The notes under the pieces: generated by a model | Database searches by the model: none | Told to the model about the DNA's origin: nothing | The model's input: the letters and a program-made list of their open reading frames with translations, nothing else | NCBI RefSeq assembly: GCF_024713975.1 | Contig: NC_091099.1 | Location: 6,698,501 to 6,762,500, forward strand | DNA: 64,000 nucleotides | Direction: 5' to 3' | Source: Paralichthys olivaceus | Lineage: Eukaryota > Chordata > Actinopteri > Pleuronectiformes > Paralichthyidae | Position numbers and translations under genes: made by a program | Shown: positions 46,991 through 59,235 of the stretch, piece by piece | Numbering within the stretch: position 1 is the first letter of the stretch | Layout of the letters: every line of letters starts with the position of its first letter

Positions 46991-47547
46991 AAGAGAGTGG
47001 GAGAGTCAGAGATGTTGGTTCTGTGCTGCCGACTCAGAAATCCTCATCATTGTTTATACGGTGTCGTTTCTAATCATGCACACACCAGTCACTCTGGTCT
47101 AAGATAAAAACTCAGTCACAAGAAAATTCCTAAAGAAAGTATGAAGTGTATTAAAGCCATGTTTCATTTCTTTACACTATCTTACTCTGTAGTACATTCT
47201 ATATTTCTGGGTTTTTTACTGTTTGTCTGAAAAATTAGATATTTTATCTTGTTAAATTGAGATTTAGGATATTATGATGGACATTGTTTACGATATCCAT
47301 TATTAACTCTACTACCCCTGTAATTAAGGGAGTGTATGTCAAGAATTATCTGTGTTATTATCAGCGAAATGGTTACTTTAAGTCTGTAATCTTTCTTTTT
47401 TATCATTTATTTAGTCATAAAAAAAGATCCAATATCCTCTTCCACAAAAGATGAAATAAAAACCATAAAAAGAAAACATTAAAAATATTGCCATGTGAAA
47501 CTAAAATAGACTCCATCAGTGGGCGTTTCTCACACAGCGGGCTCTCC

Positions 47548-47576
47548 ATATATTTATATATATATATATATATATA
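47548..47576. repeat. TA microsatellite
   Basis: Alternating TA run in bicd1 intron 1. Confidence 0.85.
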
Positions 47577-48120
47577 CTGTTTATATGTATATATAACCAA
47601 ATAAAAAAATAATGACATCACATGCTCAACCTTTACCGCAGCACTCACCATGTTACATTATACATGTGCGGTTTTATTTTTCCATCTCCCGCTCTCTTCC
47701 TCGTGCCCTTTTTTATCCCAGCGCTTGACTAGTCGAACATTTTGTTATGACTCTCACATGGGATCAGAAGGATCTTCGTGCAGCCCACAGAAGCACAGTT
47801 AAGACAAAGAGACGGCCTGATACCGCTGGCAGCAGAGCACTGTCCAGCCGATACCTCACACGTAGGAATGACTGGATGACGGGTGATGTTGCAAATGATG
47901 AGGGAGAATATGATGAGACAGGGAAAAGAGAGAAGCAGAAGTAAAGAGACAGTGGAGTCGACAGTGGCTCCAGTAAAAAGTTGTGGAGTGGTAAAAGGAA
48001 AATGATGGAGAGAAGGAAAGTGGATTATGGATTAGTTGTACAGCTTTTCATCACTTGGCTATAAAACAGTGCAGCAGTGCTTTGTTTTGATCTGTCATCG
48101 GTTCACAGCTGCATCCTTTG

Positions 48121-48200
48121 TGTCTGCGTGTGTGTGTCTGCGTGTGTGTGTCTGCGTGTGTGTGTCTGCGTGTGTGTGTCTGCGTGTGTGTGTGTGTGCT
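48121..48200 (+). repeat. 14-bp tandem minisatellite (TCTGCGTGTGTGTG)
   Basis: TCTGCG recurs at 48,123, 48,137, 48,151, 48,165 and 48,179, exactly 14 bp apart, and ends in plain GT repeats. The repeat is open in frames on both strands, which explains the ORFs here. Confidence 0.9.
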
Positions 48201-48581
48201 CTTGCCTGATGGAGGGAACATTTTCTGGAGGTGAAATTACTTCCGCAGAGAAAAATACCTCCTGGTTCCTGTCTGCCTGTCGCAGATATTCTGTGAATAT
48301 GAGTCCGAGTGGCATGAGTGCAAACCTGCCAGTACAATAACATCATATCTGCCCCTGTCTTACTCCGGAGAGGTGTATTGTTAAAGGTCAGGGAAACGGC
48401 AAATGGAAATTGAGATTGCTTCTGGGACTATGTGGCCTATAGTCTCACAACTTATTCTCTTGAAAGATGATAAATCCATTACGTAGTCTCGCCATTCTTC
48501 TCCTCTATATGACTATAGATTGTGTTTCATCCTGTCAGAGTTGATTTGTCAAATGCGTTCAAAGAGATTGTTTTACTAGAC

Positions 48582-48604
48582 ATATATATATATATATATA
48601 TATA
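48582..48604. repeat. TA microsatellite
   Basis: Alternating TA run in bicd1 intron 1. Confidence 0.85.
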
Positions 48605-49309
48605 AAATACAATATTAGAATGTCTAAAAACAACTAGAATGTATATGCTATATTTCTGTTGACCTGACTTTATTCAAGGTAACAGGGGCATTTCATTGTG
48701 GTCATCTATTAATGGCGTCCATTAATAAAACTTAAATGCATTACTTCATCTGTGAACATAACTTTAGCGTATGTGGTGTCAGGTAGATTTTCATCAGCAG
48801 TCATGGTAAAAACAACAAATCCCATGATCCCACACTACTTCTTGATGTCATCAATTAATGTCTTTTGTTAATGTTTTGATTGAGAGACTCCTAGAGGTCG
48901 AAATTACATATTAACCTTCAAAACTGACAGCAGATTGTTTTATTGGCTTATGTACAGTGTTGTTAATATCCCATTGAGTAGAATCCAGTCTCTGTGTGTA
49001 TGTACAAGCTGGCCAGATTTGCATGCGTCTTCCCTACCGCGTTTCCATATGTTCTGTGGTCACACCAACAGTATGTCGTGCGTTCAGTTCAGGTCCCAGC
49101 TGGTGGAGAACAAGAAAAATCCACACAGGACTCTCACGCCTCAGCTGCTGTTATTTAGCCTCGCTGTAACAAACTCGGTATTTGTGTGTCTGTACCTGGC
49201 TTTGATTTGTGTCCGGTTATATCAGGCTAATGCCTTATTTCATCATGTTTTTATCCAGATCCTCCAGAGTGCCTCCTTTAGTCTGCCCCACCTCTCGTGA
49301 TTTTTCGGT

Positions 49310-49395
49310 TCAGTCGTTTTTGAGCAATCCTGATAAAAGATAAACAAAAACATGGCAATGAGATGTAACCTCCTTGGTGGAGACAGTACGCTATG
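49310..49395 (+). repeat. teleost repeat fragment (ACCTCCTTGGTGGAG family)
   Basis: It contains GAGCAATCCTGATAAAAGAT and TGTAACCTCCTTGGTGGAGA, as in the copy near 6.3 kb. Confidence 0.5.
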
Positions 49396-49688
49396 ATGAT
49401 AGGAGCATCTTCAAAACTCTTTTTATTATTGACTAGTCTATTCATTTAAAGGTACGTCTTAAAAGTTATCATGGCCATTCGTCTACTTTATTTTTCAGAA
49501 GAAGTTGTGTGTCTCTCTCTGCTGTCTGCACGGTTCAGACAGACATATGAAGCTAAGACTATGTTTTGGCAGCTGACAACAGCAAAGTGTCCGTCTGCAT
49601 ATTTTCCCTTTATCGAGCTCTTTCACTCAGCCTTCCTCCCCGTCTTTCTCCCTTCCCCCTGGCCCGACCACTCTCACTTCTTGTATCA

Positions 49689-49690
<2 letters not shown>

Positions 49691-49747
<57 letters not shown>
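49691..49747 (+). repeat. GT microsatellite
   Basis: About 57 bp of perfect TG repeats. The Cys/Val ORFs across it are not genes. Confidence 0.95.
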
Positions 49748-49750
<3 letters not shown>

Positions 49751-50029
49751 GTAAGTCTCTGGATAGCTGCCGAAGCAGTTACCCATGGCTCTGGCGTGTA
49801 AGTGCTGTCTCCAGGCAGATCTACCTCGGATAGGACACACTGAGAGGCCGGAGGAGGAGGATGCCATTGCTGCTGCAGAGGAGGAGGAGCAGCGTGTTCA
49901 TTTCTTCATCACATTGTTGAAATCGTCTGTAGATTGAGTTCAGCGGTAGAGCGCGACAGAGAGTTTAAATTAAACCCTTTGATTTCTGTCTGAAAATTAC
50001 TCATAATATATTTGGAGACTCACTTTGGA

Positions 50030-50320
50030 CTGAGCCTTTCAAGGTGTATTCCTACGCTATTACTTAACTTCTATTAGGCTAAGCTAAGCTAACCATCTGC
50101 TGGATAAAGCTTTATTTTTAAAGGACCAGCGAGTAGGATTTAGTGGCATCTACTGGTGAGGTTGCAGATTGCAACCAATAATCCCTCACGTCTCTCTCTA
50201 GAGCCAGTGACTGGTTTGTCCTGGGCTATCAATTTAAATAATAGATTCCAGATGAGTTGATTTTGGAAAGCCTAGTCTGCTCCTGGTGAATTGACAGTTA
50301 GTGTATATCATATATTTCCC
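50030..50320 (+). repeat. two adjacent teleost repeat fragments
   Basis: About 50,030-50,115 contains GGCTAAGCTAAGCTAACCAT, also seen near 59,170. About 50,118-50,320 starts AAAGGACCAGCGAGTAGGAT and has GGCATCTACTGGTGAGGTTG and CAGATTGCAACCAATAATCC, the family found at 16.9 and 42.9 kb. Confidence 0.6.
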
Positions 50321-51136
50321 ACTGTGATAAATTGTGTTATGATGGTGCATTATTCCCCAGGGGTTACCTGTCAGTGAGCTGCTGGCAACATGTGAGAATA
50401 TACTGAATATGATTGATCAGCTGTCACTCCCTCTGGGATTTACTCAACAGTAATATCTGCACAAGTCAAGTTCACATCATGTGACTGCTCGGTCATTAGG
50501 GACGAGTGACGAGGGTGTGAAGCTAGTTTGTCTGAACCTCCTTCAGAATGAATTATCAAGCCCAGAGAATGAGTGGTGCAAAGTCACACTGGTTTGTGAA
50601 CCCGCGTGTCCCATGCAGCAGGAAACCATACATGAATATATTACACATGATGGGTGACATTTCCAGAGGTGTTTAACATATTTCCCTCCACAACTGTGAA
50701 CTCCTGCAGTGACATTACTGAGGGAATGTATCAGACAGGTCCCTGAAGCTGCACAGTTGTTGCTGTTATTATCTGTTAAAGTTCCTCCCGACATTGAATA
50801 AACCTCAATCATCTCTGAGCCTCGAAATTACATTTTATCCAGTACTTGCTGATGTACTATGTTGTATTATTATTCAAAATGGCTTTGCCTCTATCTCTAC
50901 CCCCCAGCCTCCTTCCTGCACCTCTTGTCAAACACACACACCTCTGCTCAGTTTCTGTTGAAAAAAGACTCACTGAATGAAAAGAGAGAAAAACATGAAC
51001 ACTTGGGAACATTTATTAACTTTTTTCCAAACTTCCTGGTGTGTTTGACCCTTTAACTCGGGGGCAACAATCTGGCCTGAGAGCATCTGCGGTTGTAAAT
51101 CTATCTCCACTGACTGGGTAAAAGGATGCATTACAG

Positions 51137-51337
51137 CCCCCCCCCCCCCCCCCCTTTACACCTCCATTGCATTAGCAGGGGTCCATAGCAGAGGCAGTAA
51201 ACATGGACAGGGGGGAGCAATCAATACCTCATGAGATGAGGCCGTCCCCCTCTTTCACTTTTTCTCGACACTGCCAGTCAGTCCACCATCCCCCTCCTCA
51301 TTTCCCATGGCGCCCCCCCCCCCCCCCCCCCCCCCCC
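51137..51337 (+). repeat. two C homopolymers
   Basis: There are 18 Cs at 51,137-51,154 and 25 Cs at 51,313-51,337, set in C-rich sequence. On the minus strand these are G runs. Their lengths may be unreliable in assembly. Confidence 0.8.
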
Positions 51338-52117
51338 GTGCTCCTCCCAACCCCTGTAGTGATCTGGGAATTATGCATCGATTTCTGCTGGTGTGGTGAA
51401 AATGTATCAGGTCTGAGCCCAGGCTGCATGTGCTCCATTGTGTGTAGTGTAGATTGTATTATTGTTGAAAGGCATGAGACAGCTTCCTTGTGATTTCTTC
51501 AAAGTGGATCAAACAGCTGTGGAATCACTTGCAAAGCTTTTACAGGGATGAAATTGAGTTTCGGTTCCTTGTGATGTCTGCAGCACAGCAGGGCGCTAGT
51601 CTGATGTGGTTCAACACTTATTATTGTGTTATTTATTGAGTTTTAATGACATCTGTGTTTTCAGGGAGGATGGTTCGCTGCAGGTTTGGTGGTGTTGATC
51701 TCTGACCCTAGCAACAGGCTCAGGGATGCAGCCGAGCATAGCAACAAGGACCTGTCTGTCCTTGTGTTTTAGCCTCTGGTGTGTTTGTGTGTGTGACGAC
51801 CTGAAGGGAAGGTCATTTGTCTTTGTGGCTGAGTCACATGTTAGAACCCTTTTGCCCTTTTTGTTTGTTTCTTTTCTACACTGTGTCTGTGTGTGTTTAA
51901 CAGGAGAGAGAGAGGGGTCAGGGCTTTGGGTGCGGATCTTGTGATTGAGAGCAGAGAGTGAGGGACGGCAGGGTGGGGTGGTGGGAGTCATGAGGGACTC
52001 AGCCATCGGTTGGGTCTCTTTGTTGTTATTGCATTATATGGGTGTGACTTAATGGAGACGAGGAAAGGAAGAGAGAAGGTGGGGATTTGTCGCTGTCTTA
52101 GGAAAAATAACATGGTT

Positions 52118-52372
52118 AGGGGAGCCGAAGTAGAGCGGGTCGTCCACTATCCAGAAGGTCGGCTGTTCGATCCCAGTCTCCCCCATTCTGCATGTTGAAG
52201 TGTCCTTTGGCAAGACCCTGAACCCCAAATAGCCACAAACAACTTAGATGTGTGATAGAGAAAGTGCTGCACATAGATTCACTGTATGAGTGTGTGTGTG
52301 TGTGTGTGTGTAGCAAAAATTGTACTGTACTAGAAAAGTGCTGTTTAAATACAGACCATTTAAAAAAGAGGA
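52118..52372 (+). repeat. tRNA-like SINE-type teleost repeat
   Basis: GGTCGTCCACTATCCAGAAG, GGTCGGCTGTTCGATCCC (with GTTCGATCC, a B-box-like sequence) and TTCTGCATGTTGAAGTGTCC come in order, followed by CAAGACCCTGAACCCCAAAT and a TG-repeat tail, then AAAAGTGCTGTTTAAATACA. This is a common fish repeat. A reversed fragment lies at 9,985-10,065. It is not a functional tRNA gene. Confidence 0.6.
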
Positions 52373-53424
52373 TCAAAGTTATTTCAGTCTGACCCTTATA
52401 ATTTTGTTTTTGTCTCCACTTTTAACATCTCATGACACCCTCATGAAAGCGGGACGGACCTTCCCTCCTGGTCGTTTTGTTTTCTCTCTGCAGAATCCCT
52501 TCAGGCCCAGACTCTGTTTTCCAGAAAGCTCCTTTTACCGCAGTGAAATACAGTCGTTGCAAAGAGGGACCGGGGAACAGGAGCCTGCAGGCTGCTGTAT
52601 TGATTAGTCGTCTACTTTAGCTATGTGTGCTGGAAACTCTGAAGGCGTAGCTAAAAAGCATTTCTATCCCATCACAAGGAAAACAAAGGTCTTCATTGTC
52701 TGAGCTCCAGCTTGTGCCTCAATCAGGTGAATTTAATGTTTTGTTTCTTTTAAAAAGCATCAGCCCCTTCAGTTATTCTGCCTTGGTTGTGTCTAGACAG
52801 AGCAAATCGAGTTTCAGCTTCTTCCTGATTATCATCTCTGCATGCAGAGGGAAGAGAAGCATGCTATCTCCATGTCCAGAGGCCATTACATCCAGCGACG
52901 ATGTAGAGCAAGAACAACCGCGATCGGTCCTCGTCACAATTACAGTGCACATATACAGTGGCATGCATGAAAACGTCACTGTGTGTGTGACGCAGAATCA
53001 GGGTCAGAGGATCTGTCTTCTTAAATTATCCTGTCGTTCAGCCATTTAATTAACCCTGTCCTCCGTCACTAGAGCGCTGATATCAAGTTAGGTCAGGAAA
53101 CTAAAAGAGCAAAGAGGAAGTATAAGTGCTTATGGAAGACTTATTAAAAACATTGGGGTTAACAGGCCTGAGAAATTACGTAACTAAGACGTAAAAATCT
53201 TCTTGTATTCCTGTGCAGTCATCTCAGCGCTACAGAACAGCCTCACAAAGCTGCAAGCATAGACAGTAAACCATAAACAAAGACAAAAATCTTGAAATGA
53301 TGTTTGGGGTTGGGTTTAGTCACGTACCTCTCAGGTTCGTCTTGGCTCGACTGATCTTCTGTAAGGTTCTGACAGTAAATTATGGCCTGAGCTGTATTTT
53401 TATAGCATCGAATAACTAATCGTG

Positions 53425-53545
53425 TACTTTGACATTTTGGGTTAGCCCATGTCCCATCTGCTAACGTGAATGAGGCAGGTTTTATGACCTATAACACAGC
53501 CAGCCACCAGCCAATGAGCGCCATGTTTTATAAATATTGGCCATT
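53425..53545 (+). repeat. TIR-like teleost repeat fragment
   Basis: It contains CCCATGTCCCATCTGCTAAC, TTTTATGACCTATAACACAG and CCAGCCACCAGCCAATGAGC. These match the 43.3-43.6 kb copy, with the CTCF-like core lost. Confidence 0.5.
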
Positions 53546-54354
53546 AAAAAAAACAACTGAAGTCTCCTTGCTAATAACCCGTTTTAAAACTGTAAAACTG
53601 TACGATGCTTCCCACAGATCTGCAGGTTCGGCATGGACGCTCTCATATAGGCCGCAGAAAATCACTGAGTCACCCACAGGCCCCATATGTCAGCTGCAAG
53701 AGAGTCACTGTGCATCACAGCCTGTGTTTGTCTGGCTCGGCTGCATCCTCTTTATCAGGGAGATCGACCGCAGAGGGAGGAGACTATGTTATCTGTATAT
53801 TCTGTCTCCTGTCGCTCTGTCTCTGTCGGCTGCCTCTTTGAGTGCATTTACTGACCAATGCCAAACAGCCTGCAAGCTTAAAAACACCTCTGTCATTTTG
53901 TTTTGCAGTGCTGTCCTCATTACTCATTATATTTGCTCCACTTAGTCAGATAAAGGGATAAGGGACTATAGGACGGAGGGAGGGAGAGAGACAGAGTGGG
54001 TCGATGTCCACACTCCCTACATTAGTGCTCTAATGCGTCTTCACCCCAGGCGTGTTCCTGAAAAACTTAGATGACAGAGGAGACTTGGTAGCTTGGGATC
54101 AGAAGGAAAATGGTCTTTTGTCATTTAGGAGGATTACGACAGAGGGAGAAACCACTTAAAGGCTTCTGGAACGAGAATGGATAAATGTATTAGAGGAAAA
54201 TTCCCCTCGGAGAGATAAGAAGCAGAGAAGGACTGGAAGTGAAGGATAAAGTTATGTAAAAAGACGAAAAGACATTTGTACACTGGTGGGATTTTTATAA
54301 TTGAAATCTTTTGGACAGCTTTGTTTATTCTGTTACTTCACTGTCAACGAGCTT

Positions 54355-54600
54355 CTGAGCGTCTGTGTTAATAAGGCTGTAACCCGAGGGAGAGGATTTG
54401 TCTGGGAAACAGCTTTTCCTCATTGCACACCAACAACTTCAGATACACAAATATCCACGTGAGGCTGCAGTGTCTTTTGTAAAAGTCTGTTTTTGCTGCA
54501 GTACACTCACCATGAGAAAGACTAACACTGAGAAAACCCTGACATTAGTCAAAAGTCAAAACAACTAGTTGATTAATCAATTAGCAGTTAATCTACAGAA
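54355..54600 (+). repeat. unnamed element, copy 3
   Basis: It contains TAACCCGAGGGAGAGGATTT, CACAAATATCCACGTGAGGC, TGCAGTGTCTTTTGTAAAAG and TGCTGCAGTACACTCACCAT, in the same order as the two copies at 45.2-45.9 kb. It is followed by AACTAGTTGATTAATCAATT, a block also seen as CAGTTGATTAGTCAATAAG near 45,510, after copy 1. Confidence 0.65.
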
Positions 54601-55200
54601 TTCAAAACCTTTGTCAATCAGTTTATCATTGTATGATATTAAAGTGATTTTATTTGGGTTTTCAAATGTTGGTCCAACAAACAAGACATTGAAATATGTT
54701 GGCTTTGGGGAAATGTAGAATGGATAAGAATACAATTAATGGAGATTTTTTTGATCAATCCATTACAATTACTAAAAAACTAGCAGATTAATCAAATCAA
54801 TGAAAATAATGTTTATTCAGAGCCCTAATACCCATTGATACTCAATCAATTGATTAGTTTGACAACACGTCTCCAACTTTGATTAGATCAATTTTCTCAA
54901 GAACAATTCGTTGATCTTGATGAAAAAGTAAGAGTTTATGCAAAATCTGCAAATAGTGAGTTAGAATATGGCTTCCTTCCTTCTTTCCTTCCTGAAGGAA
55001 CTCCAAATTAAATCCTCCTCTCCCTGGTGACTCTTGTTCTCCTGTGAATGACAGGACTCAGGGATGAATACCATGTGCATGTTCAACTACGCCTGCAGCC
55101 AAGTGTGTTTTTGAATTAGTGTGCTGCAGCGGCCCGACTAGTCGGCCGTGTGTTTTTGTGGTCGACTTGCTCATGATCTCCTCGAGGCCACATTACCAAG

Positions 55201-55240
55201 CAGAGAGAGAGCGAGAGAGAGAGCGAGAGAGAGAGAGAGA
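55201..55240 (+). repeat. GA microsatellite
   Basis: GAGAGAGAGCGAGAGAGA-type run of about 40 bp. Confidence 0.9.
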
Positions 55241-57335
55241 GCTATGTATGACACAGTTTCTGCTGGTGCAGTTTGTGCAGGTTGTTAGAGCTCTGATGGT
55301 TTTTCCTCCCGTCTGCTTGCACTGATCGCTGCTTTCTGGCAAAACATCAAATCGAGCGCTCCTGATGATCGTACATAATGAGCTGTTGAAAGGACTCAGG
55401 GAATGTAAAGATGGATTTTAAGAGAAAAGAGGCAATAAAGAGTCATTAGGAATTCTGCGAACAAATCCCACACCCAGCTGCCTCTCTGTCTACCAATTCA
55501 ATGTTCATTCAGCCAGGCACCGCCTGAGCACACGGCAGCATTCAAGGATTCCAAGCGTCTTTTTTAGCACGAGCGGACTTGAGCCAAATTGAATCTGTTT
55601 AACAGGCCACATCTTTTGAGCTCAACACAGCCTGTCCCCTGGCAGACCTCTCAGCACCATGCACTGCACACATTGTGTGGAGCACAACGTGACAGATGTG
55701 ATGCTAAAGCACATAAAGGCCTTTTTTCTGCTGTTACCCTGCGTTATACAATATAATATGTAGCCTAGCATATTGTTGTCAGAGGAATAATAGACTCCAG
55801 GGATTCACATTCACGTTACTTACTGTCTGCAAAGCTTCTATTATACCAGCTCAGTGTGCACGATGTCATTCATGAATGAAAGAGGTTAGAACTAAGGACA
55901 CTTCTTGATTCTCACCAAAACGCTGATAATCCAATAAACTCCTCAAGGTTTCACCCCAAAGTAAATTCAGCATACACAGGTACCGGCTCAGTTAAGTTCA
56001 TCAGAAACAAATGACTTAATATGATGAATGAAGAAGATGATGCAGATGAAAAAGTTGAAAATGTGTCAAACTGTTTCTGCTGCCAAAGCAGAGATGAGAT
56101 GAAAAAGTAGGTTGATGTCTGATGAAGTCAATAAAAGTGTTTGAAACATTACTCAGATAAAATATATTCAAGGTTTTAGTTTTGTTTCCAGTTATTGTGT
56201 CACAGAGTCTCATAATGTTATTCTGAGCTGCAGTGACAGAATAGAGACTCAACAGTGATAGGAACCAAATGATCTTAAGCTATAATAGTTATCTGTAAAA
56301 GCAAAATGATTCCACTGATCAATAAAAAAAATCAATTGCTATTGTCAGGATGCTGTAGGAATGATGACGCTGAATTTCCAGTGATTTGATATCAGATGAA
56401 TCTGCTCCAGAGCAAGTTAGAGGTGCAGCGTAAATTACCTTGGTGATTTACCTTGGTAATAGGGAGTCCGAAACTTTCCTGTGATTATGTAATTTCAACT
56501 TCACAAAGGACGATAAAATATATTAAAATACAGATTTTAAACATGGGTCACCGAATTGTGTTTTGAATAATGTAATTAATTAGTTTCATTCGTTAATCTT
56601 ATTGAAGTGATTGACCTCTGTTGTTGCTGGCCTGTGATTACCCAGCTTCCCCGGGCTGGTGGAAATGTGCCTGTGTGTTTCTATAGATGACAGATCTCTT
56701 GACTTGGCACTTTTCCCTGTGGCTGAGCACATGGGGACATTTCTCTGCCCTTGATGAAGGGCGAAATGTGCCGGAGCAGTTTCTCATACAAAACATACTA
56801 TTAATGGCTCATCAGGGGTTCCACCGTTAATTATTAATAACAGTAACTTTAGGATGTGAATCATGAAACACAGGAGTTCTATGTAGTAAACATCTTTTAA
56901 TCATATTCAGACTCCGCTCTACCCATTTTGTCCGCATTGAATAAAGTTTGAAAAAAGTAAGCTTGATGACATCATTGGTTTTATCTCAGTTTTGGCTTGA
57001 ATGTCTGTAGAACCCATTTCCAATATACAGCACTTATTCAGAACAGCAGTTGCACTGGAGATGAGATGTTGAGGAGATTATCAACACTACAAATAAGTGA
57101 TAAATCTAATGTTGTGCACTGTTGATGCAAAGTCAGTTCACTAACCAAATTGCATCTGTTTCATTTGAAATTTCGCATTGAAAGAAAACAGACATTTGTG
57201 AATTTCAAATTCAACGTTCTCTCATTCTGTGATTCATCCGCCGGCTTTACAACCGATCGAGCAAGTGAATAACACAGTGAGGCCACATATGCTACAGTTT
57301 TGTTTTCACAGCTTGCAGGTACGCATGCTTCAGCA

Positions 57336-57337
<2 letters not shown>

Positions 57338-57422
<85 letters not shown>
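57338..57422 (+). repeat. AC microsatellite (about 85 bp)
   Basis: Perfect AC repeats in bicd1 intron 1, facing a GT tract 95 bp downstream. Confidence 0.95.
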
Positions 57423-57423
<1 letters not shown>

Positions 57424-57514
57424 CTGTATTGGCTTTGAAGCAGCAGTCCGACATGTCCCTCTCCATGGTTCTGAAATCCCTGATATGGTTGGCTGGGTTG
57501 CCATCTGGACAGTA

Positions 57515-57517
<3 letters not shown>

Positions 57518-57566
<49 letters not shown>
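57518..57566 (+). repeat. GT microsatellite (about 49 bp)
   Basis: Perfect TG repeats; the complement of the AC tract at 57,338-57,422. Confidence 0.95.
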
Positions 57567-57567
<1 letters not shown>

Positions 57568-59149
57568 ATAAGTATTTTGCGTCTTATGATTTGACTAATT
57601 CCACCATTTCTGCTTCCCCATAACTTATCAAACCATCGCAGTAGCAGAGATTAGGGCTGAGCAGTCCGTCTTTTTGTTGATATTTAAGCTGTTATCTGAC
57701 AATAAAGATTAATATAGAGTTTAGGTTACTTCAGCTTAGTTTATAGAATGTATTTATTTAATCCACATCATCCACATCACATCATCATTTAAAACCTCGA
57801 TCTTAGCCCCATGAATTAATCTTCAACTGTGCGCTCCTTAAGAATTAATTAAAGGTTCCCGGAGTGTCACTGTCATCTAATTAAAATCCACATTAATTAG
57901 AACAAGAACACACAAGGGCAAATTAATAAATTATAAAATACAGTTGCTGGCTGTTACTGCTGCAGTGGTTGAAGTTAAACTTCTATCGTGTGTGTTTGGC
58001 TCTAAGCTTCGATCTCTGACCTTGACATTTTAATCAAGTCCGAACCCTCGCCTCAATTTATATCACTTTCTATAAATAAACCAGTCGGTGCTGTCGGCTC
58101 AACCTCGTACTTTACCTTAATCATGAAAGTTTGCTGGAGATTAATTGCGGTTGTAGGAACCCTTCACTCTTTTTCTCCCTCCTGGGTGTGAAAATAGAAA
58201 CACACGTAGAATATTACACACTCATTGGTCCTCCCCTGACTCCTCATTAGGGATTGCAACAGACAAAGAAGGATTCAAGGCTCTCCCCACACACACTTCT
58301 CTTCTCTCACCAGTGTTGGTTTCCCTCTTTCTGTTCCTCTTTCCTTGGCCCCAGGGATGAATATCTATAGAATGGGACCCTATTGTCTGGACTTTATCCA
58401 CTGAGGCACAGAAGGCTCCAGAGCCTCAAGGTTGAATGCATTACGGGGGCCAAACACAGTGCCTGGGACTCCATATTAATATCATCCTTAGGAAATGGTA
58501 TTAAACTTTAATCTTGCATGCTGTTATGTTATCTGCCTTGAATAACTGTGTTGTTCTTTGCCAATTAGAACTCAGATACAGAGACGCTGCAGATCCATCG
58601 CTGTGATGAAACGTTGTGCAGCATCGTCAGCACTGTTCCAGTAATTAGCCTGTGCTATAAGGGGCCGTCATCAATGTTATTTTTAGCCTTTACAGTGCAA
58701 CAGCAACAGGGGGGCCCGGGCGTGCTGCGTTTTCTTTATGTACAAACGTTGAGCGTCGGCCATCAGTGTCACTCCTAATTTTCCTTTAAAAGGAGCAGTG
58801 AGCAGATGGAGCGAGCAGACTTCGAGGTTTGTTATAAAACCATCTGCTTCTCGCTTCGCATCCTAAGACCCGCAGATCGACAACACGTCATGTGTGTCAG
58901 TGAAGCTTTAGGCTGAAGTTCTGTCATCACAGAGGTGATTTACAGATGGTGCATCCAGAGAACAACTGCAGCACCTGCCTCAGAAAACTGCAGCCACCTC
59001 GCAGAGTTTTTAATGTCATGTGACTCAGTGACATTCCCCAGCACCAGTTGAGCTTCATTTCTAACCAGCATGCATTGCTCCAAGTCCAGCATGCTTCATT
59101 TGAAGTCAAAGCTGTGCAGCACCACATTAAACACACTTATAACATTGTG

Positions 59150-59235
59150 CCTTTGTTTTCCTCTGTGTCTATGCTAAGCTAAGCTAACTGCCTGGTTACA
59201 GTAGCATCGCATTTCTCTTACAGGCATCTTACGGA
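59150..59235 (+). repeat. teleost repeat fragment (TCTATGCTAAGCTAAGCTAAC)
   Basis: It contains CTCTGTGTCTATGCTAAGC followed by TAAGCTAACTGCCTGGTTAC, the marker of a common fish repeat. A relative lies at 50,030-50,115. Confidence 0.55.

Noticed and set aside
48077..48346. Cys/Val- and Thr/His-rich ORFs
   Set aside because: They translate the 14-bp GT minisatellite in open frames on both strands.
52140..52200. Possible tRNA gene from the B-box-like GTTCGATCC
   Set aside because: No matching A box or cloverleaf could be drawn; it fits a decayed SINE-type repeat.
57161..57569. Several ORFs with Thr-His or Cys-Val repeats
   Set aside because: They are translations of AC/GT microsatellites.
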